Origin: Microterricola viridarii
GTDB taxonomy: Bacteria > Actinomycetota > Actinomycetes > Actinomycetales > Microbacteriaceae
Assembly: GCF_001542775.1 (NCBI RefSeq)
Contig: NZ_CP014145.1
Span: forward strand, 2,108,001 to 2,172,000
Length of the DNA stretch: 64,000 nt
Direction of reading: 5' to 3'
Shown piece by piece: positions 60,835 through 64,000 of the stretch. The notes beneath the pieces were generated by a model, which was given only the letters and a program-made list of their open reading frames with translations, did no database searches and was not told the DNA's origin. The position numbers were made by a program, and so were the translations under genes. How positions within the stretch are numbered: the first letter of the stretch is position 1; every line of letters begins with the position of its first letter.

Positions 60835-62084
60835 GCCGTGAGCACCGTGGCGGCGGCAGGCGGAGGCGTGGCGGGGGCGCCCTCGCCCGCTGTGGCGGAT
60901 TCCTCGGCATCCATTGGCGCCCCGGACGCAACCGGCGCGCGCACCCCGGCGACGGTCAACAGCGCCGTCTCCACGGTGAGCCCAGGGCCGAACGCCATCG
61001 CGAGCACGCGCTCGCCCTCGGCAGTGCGGGGCGCCTCGATGATGTGTTTCAGCACGAACAACACCGTCGCGCTCGACATGTTGCCGAAGTCGCGCAGCGT
61101 GTCCCTGGCCGGCACGAGCTGCTGCTCGCTGAGGCCCAGCTTCTGCTCCACCTTGTCGAGGATGCTGCGCCCGCCCGGGTGGATCGCCCAGTGCTGCACC
61201 GCCTCCCCTGCGGCCCCGGCGGCGAGCGCCGCGGCGAGCACCGGCTCGGGCGAGAACAGGGGCGTGAGCGCGCTGCCGATGTGCTCGTCGATGATGTGCG
61301 GCACATAGCTGGAAAGCACCATCTCAAAGCCGTTGTCGCCGATCTTCCACGCCATGTCGCCCTCGCCGACCGGGGTCAGCACGGTCTCGGAACGGTCGAG
61401 CTTGAACGCGAGCTCCCCGTCGTGCAGCGGCTGGGCGCTGACGATTCCGGCGGCCGCGCCGTCGGCGAACAGCGAGGACGCGACGATCTCGTCCGGGTCG
61501 TTCGAGCTGCGCAGGTGCAGCGTGCAGAGCTCGGCGCTGACGACAAGCACGACGGCGCTCGGGTCGGCCTCGACGAACTGTCGGGCGGTGCGGAGCGCTG
61601 GCATAGCGGCATAGCAGCCCATGAAGCCCAGGTGGTAGCGCTGCACGGAGGGCGCCAGCCCCAGCTCTCGCACCAGCATGTAGTCCGGCCCCGGCTGGTA
61701 GAAGCCGGTGCACGAGACGGTGACGACGTGGGTCACATCGGCGGCCTCGATGCCGGGACACGCCGCGAGCGAGCGCCGCGCCGCCTCGACGAAGAGCGGC
61801 GTCGCCTGCTGTATGTAGAGCTCATTGCGCACCTTGGTGCCGGGGCTGAGCAGCAGCCCCGTCTCGGCGTCGAAGAACTGGTGATCGCCCGGCAGCTGGG
61901 CCAGCGAGAGTTCCTCGATCACCGAGTAGCGCGTTTCGATGCCCGAAGCGTTGAAGGCCGTGCTGACCAGGCGTTGCCCGAGCCGGCTGAGGCCGGGCTG
62001 GCTGGCGAAGACGTCTCGCACCGCCTCCTGTACCAGCACGGTGGGCGGAACAGCGGTCTGCAGTGCGCGAAGCGTCACATCCAT
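60831..62084 (-). CDS. Type III polyketide synthase (chalcone/stilbene synthase superfamily)
   Basis: A homodimeric ketosynthase-like enzyme that condenses malonyl-CoA onto an acyl starter. The 417-residue protein keeps the full triad: Cys157 in RYHLGFMGCYAAMP, His302 in HWAIHPGG, Asn335 in DFGNMSS. Other marks are VSCTGFYQPGPDY and MAFGPGLTVETALL. Extra C-terminal Ala/Pro residues (about 385-417) are unusual. Closest in style to alkylresorcinol/alkylpyrone synthases (SrsA, ArsB). With the methyltransferase and monooxygenase it forms a small gene cluster. A promoter is expected in the 72-base gap after the rhodanese gene. Product unknown. Confidence 0.95.
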   Translation of the reverse strand: MDVTLRALQTAVPPTVLVQEAVRDVFASQPGLSRLGQRLVSTAFNASGIETRYSVIEELSLAQLPGDHQFFDAETGLLLSPGTKVRNELYIQQATPLFVEAARRSLAACPGIEAADVTHVVTVSCTGFYQPGPDYMLVRELGLAPSVQRYHLGFMGCYAAMPALRTARQFVEADPSAVVLVVSAELCTLHLRSSNDPDEIVASSLFADGAAAGIVSAQPLHDGELAFKLDRSETVLTPVGEGDMAWKIGDNGFEMVLSSYVPHIIDEHIGSALTPLFSPEPVLAAALAAGAAGEAVQHWAIHPGGRSILDKVEQKLGLSEQQLVPARDTLRDFGNMSSATVLFVLKHIIEAPRTAEGERVLAMAFGPGLTVETALLTVAGVRAPVASGAPMDAEESATAGEGAPATPPPAAATVLTA

Positions 62085-62156
62085 GGTTCATAGTAGGCGC
62101 CAGCCGCCGCCCGGCGCATAGAGATTCCAACATGTTCTCAGTTTGGTGTGACCCAG

Positions 62157-62678
62157 CTAGCAGTCGCAGCGGGTGCCGCTGACCTCAGCGCCCGGTGCCC
62201 CGACCGGCCCCACCAGCTCATCGACCGCGCGGGTGGCGGTTCCGGTATCTGTCTGCACCGGGTAGCCCTCCCTGGCCCAGTACTCGAATCCGCCGATCAT
62301 CTCGCGCACCGGGTAGCCCAGCAGCGCCAGCGCGAGTGCCGCCTTGGTGCTGCCGTTGCAACCTGGGCTCCAGCAGTACACGACGATGTTCGTTCCGGCC
62401 GGGAAGAGTGCCTCGGCATCGCTCGTGATCCGCGCGGTCGGCAGGTGGATGGCGCCGGCGGCCCGGCCCTGTTCCCAGGCCGCGTCACCCCGGGTGTCGA
62501 GCAGCACGAAGCTCGCCGTGCCCGCCGAGAGTTCGGCATAGACGTCGGAGGCGTCGGTCTCGAACGCGAGTTTCGCCCTGAAATGGGCGATCGACTCGTC
62601 GCGGGTGGCCGCGGGCTCCGCGCCGAAAATGGGCGCGACGGGCGAACCGGGCAACACCGGTGATGGGCTGGCTGTCAT
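62157..62678 (-). CDS. Rhodanese-domain protein
   Basis: A single-domain rhodanese of 173 residues. The domain core is SFVLLDTRGDAAWEQGRAAGAIHLP, and the active loop YCWSPGCNGSTKAAL offers Cys102 and Cys107 (in the usual catalytic position of the loop). The C-terminus ends in CDC. The substrate is unknown; roles range from sulfur transfer to redox sensing. ATG 62678 chosen; 62726 adds a basic tail. It lies just upstream of the type III PKS operon, perhaps by chance. Confidence 0.9.
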   Translation of the reverse strand: MTASPSPVLPGSPVAPIFGAEPAATRDESIAHFRAKLAFETDASDVYAELSAGTASFVLLDTRGDAAWEQGRAAGAIHLPTARITSDAEALFPAGTNIVVYCWSPGCNGSTKAALALALLGYPVREMIGGFEYWAREGYPVQTDTGTATRAVDELVGPVGAPGAEVSGTRCDC

Positions 62679-62852
62679 CCACCCAGCATGCCGGATTCCG
62701 CGGCCGCGCGGCGACGGTTCTTCCACACGAGCGCAGCCATCCCTTGACAGCGTGCTGCCCCCGATTTAGGTTCACGACAACCGGGTTCACACGTCGGATG
62801 CCGCGGCATCCGCCTGCACAGGATCGGGCGACCACGAACAAGGAGAAGGACC

Positions 62853-63431
62853 ATGAGAATCGTGAGTCTGGGCATGCAGATCACGTTGGACGGATTCGTC
62901 GCCGGCCCCGGCGGCGAGCTGGACTGGGCGATGGAACGGCTCGACGAGGAGCTGTTCGCCCACCAGGAGGTGTTGATGCAGAGCTCGGACACGATGCTGC
63001 TCGGGCGGGTGAACTACCTCGACCAGGCGGCGCACTGGCCGACGTCAACGCAGCCGCTCGCGAAGATCCTGAACGCCCAGCAGAAGATCGTCTTCTCCAC
63101 CACGTTGGAGAACGTGGATTGGGAGAACTCGCGCCTGGCCACGGCTTCCCCGGCCGCGGAGATCGCCGCACTGCGCGCGCAGCAGGGCACGGCGATCAGC
63201 GTCGCGGGAGGGTCCCGGTTCGCGCAATCGCTGCTTCACGAGCACCTCATCGACGAGGTGCGGCTCTACGTGCACCCGATCGCTCTCGGCGAGGGCATAC
63301 CGCTCTTCGCGGAGCAGATCGCTCTCGAACTCACCGGCAGCCGCCGCTTCGCGAACGGCACGATGCTGAACAGCTACCGCGACCCGCTCTCCGCGGCTTC
63401 GCGGGCCGGCGCGACCGTCCCCGCCGACTAA
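62853..63431 (+). CDS. RibD C-terminal/dihydrofolate-reductase-like protein
   Basis: 192 residues with the RibD_C fold: LGMQITLDGFVAGPGGELDWAM at the N-terminus, MLLGRVNYLDQAAHW in the middle, and ISVAGGSRFAQSLLHEHLIDEV with the cofactor loop. Such reductases use NADPH; the substrate is often unknown in these stand-alone actinobacterial forms. ATG at 62853 with AGGAG upstream. Preceded by a 174-base spacer without features. Confidence 0.9.
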   Translation: MRIVSLGMQITLDGFVAGPGGELDWAMERLDEELFAHQEVLMQSSDTMLLGRVNYLDQAAHWPTSTQPLAKILNAQQKIVFSTTLENVDWENSRLATASPAAEIAALRAQQGTAISVAGGSRFAQSLLHEHLIDEVRLYVHPIALGEGIPLFAEQIALELTGSRRFANGTMLNSYRDPLSAASRAGATVPAD

Positions 63432-63479
63432 GCGGCGCGGCCACCCACCTCCCCCGAACGACGAGCGTAGGATTCCGAC

Positions 63480-63521
63480 ATGACTCAGCCTCCCGCCGAC
63501 GTGGCAGCCGGCGCCCGGTGA
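63480..63521 (+). CDS. Short upstream ORF overlapping the acylphosphatase start
   Basis: ATG 63480 opens a 13-codon frame (MTQPPADVAAGAR) that stops with TGA at 63519-63521, overlapping the GTG start of the next gene. It may be a leader peptide giving translational coupling, or simply noise; its own ribosome-binding site (TAGGATT) is weak. Confidence 0.3.
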   Translation: MTQPPADVAAGAR

Positions 63522-63817
63522 CGGCCGCCAAGCACGTCATCCTGCGTGGTCAGGTGCAGGGCGTCGGATTCCGCTACGCCGCCCGCGCCGAGGCGGAACG
63601 CCTCGGCATCTCCGGGTGGGTGCGCAACCGCCCTGACGGCGCGGTCGAGGCCGAGGTGTATGGCGGGGAAGCGGCGGTCGAGCAGATGCTCGACTGGCTG
63701 GGCCGCGGACCACAGGGCGCGGACATCGCGACCGTCGAGGTCAAGGACGTACTGCGGACCGACTCAACGCGGCACTGGTTCCAGCGCCCGGCGCCCGGGT
63801 TTCGCATCCTGCAGTAA
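63518..63817 (+). CDS. acyP: Acylphosphatase
   Basis: Hydrolyses the carboxyl-phosphate bond of acyl phosphates. The 99-residue protein shows the family motifs ILRGQVQGVGFRYAARAEA (catalytic Arg19) and GWVRNRPDGAVEAEVYGG (Asn37). The GTG at 63518-63520 gives the right N-terminus; the frame is open far upstream but without coding character. The start overlaps the stop of a 13-codon upstream ORF. Confidence 0.94.
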   Translation: MTAAKHVILRGQVQGVGFRYAARAEAERLGISGWVRNRPDGAVEAEVYGGEAAVEQMLDWLGRGPQGADIATVEVKDVLRTDSTRHWFQRPAPGFRILQ

Positions 63818-63960
63818 CACGATGCCGGCGGGGGAACCCCTCGACGCCCCGTGTGGGCTTGCAGCTGTTGTGAAAAGCGGTCGGGGTCTGCGGCGCGAGG
63901 GCTCCGCTCACCCAGCCGGCTCTCGGCAGTCGCCCAGCAAAAGTTCCTACTCTGGGCGGC

Positions 63961-64000
63961 ATGACCCAGGAAATGTGGTGGCTCATCCTCGCAGCATCCG
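63961..64000 (+). CDS. Truncated gene start, probable membrane protein
   Basis: ATG 63961 opens a frame that reads MTQEMWWLILAAS to the window end. The start of a hydrophobic helix suggests a membrane or exported protein. GGGCGG lies close upstream. The rest of the gene lies outside. Confidence 0.45.
   Translation, partial: MTQEMWWLILAAS

Noticed and set aside
62660..63817. 385-residue frame covering the RibD-like gene and acylphosphatase
   Set aside because: Only the part from GTG 63518 has acylphosphatase motifs; the upstream part is in the wrong frame of the RibD-like gene.

Overview
The window is chromosomal DNA of a high-GC actinobacterium, most likely a member of Microbacteriaceae. 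The evidence is the strongly GC-biased codon use, an actinobacterial protein O-mannosyltransferase divergent from rsmI, a large SARP/AfsR-type regulator, and the local orders mfd-pth-rplY, tRNA-Gln/glmU-prs and metG-tatD-ksgA-ispE-ABC-F. The heptamer GGATGCC and its complement are also very frequent. No transposase, integrase, prophage, CRISPR array, rRNA or replication origin is visible. The only RNA gene is tRNA-Gln(UUG). The first 230 bases and the last 40 bases hold genes cut by the window edges.

Layout. 1-8.0 kb: partial DUF1648 membrane protein, nhaA, a cluster of repeats, then mfd, a PAP2 phosphatase, pth and rplY. 8.2-14.8 kb: a gluconate/L-idonate catabolic region with a FadR-type regulator, idnD, idnO, gntP, gntK and divergent gnd. 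15.0-23.2 kb: a cell-surface module with a lipoprotein, a membrane GT2 polysaccharide synthase, a nucleotide-sugar dehydrogenase, a secreted deacetylase with cell-wall-binding repeats, and a sugar-nucleotide epimerase. 23.1-26.5 kb: an amino-acid permease, two DUF202 membrane proteins, a small membrane protein and a small HTH protein. 26.7-33.0 kb: prs, glmU, tRNA-Gln, a MarR regulator and the metQNI methionine ABC transporter. 33.2-42.6 kb: ABC-F, ispE, a DUF4287 protein, ksgA, tatD, metG and two oxidoreductases. 42.8-51.3 kb: a lipoprotein, rsmI, pmt, a fatty-acid desaturase, a YeiH transporter, a SugE/Gdx exporter behind a guanidine-III riboswitch, and small enzymes. 51.4-58.7 kb: a SARP regulator, a DrrAB-like ABC exporter and serine deaminase. 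58.7-62.1 kb: a compact type III polyketide operon (PKS, methyltransferase, FAD monooxygenase). 62.2-64 kb: rhodanese, a RibD/DHFR-like reductase, acylphosphatase and a truncated gene start.

Two repeat families run through the intergenic spaces. One has the core CTGGTTGAGCCTGTCGAAA or its longer CTCGATACGCTCGTTCCTCG form; it has expanded into tandem arrays at several sites and has even entered the mfd reading frame. The other, GGCTGCCGCCTTTCG, lies at the 3' end of five minus-strand transcription units right beside the terminator hairpin. Three genes (the cell-wall-binding deacetylase, the amino-acid permease and the DrrB-like permease) each lose their natural C-terminus at a five-base G/C run, and adding one base restores the expected end. 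This points to homopolymer base-calling errors or to slippage-prone tracts.

For novelty the best candidates are the terminator-linked repeat family, the synthase/deacetylase surface-polysaccharide module, the type III PKS operon, the guanidine-III riboswitch with its exporter, and the structured leader of metQ.
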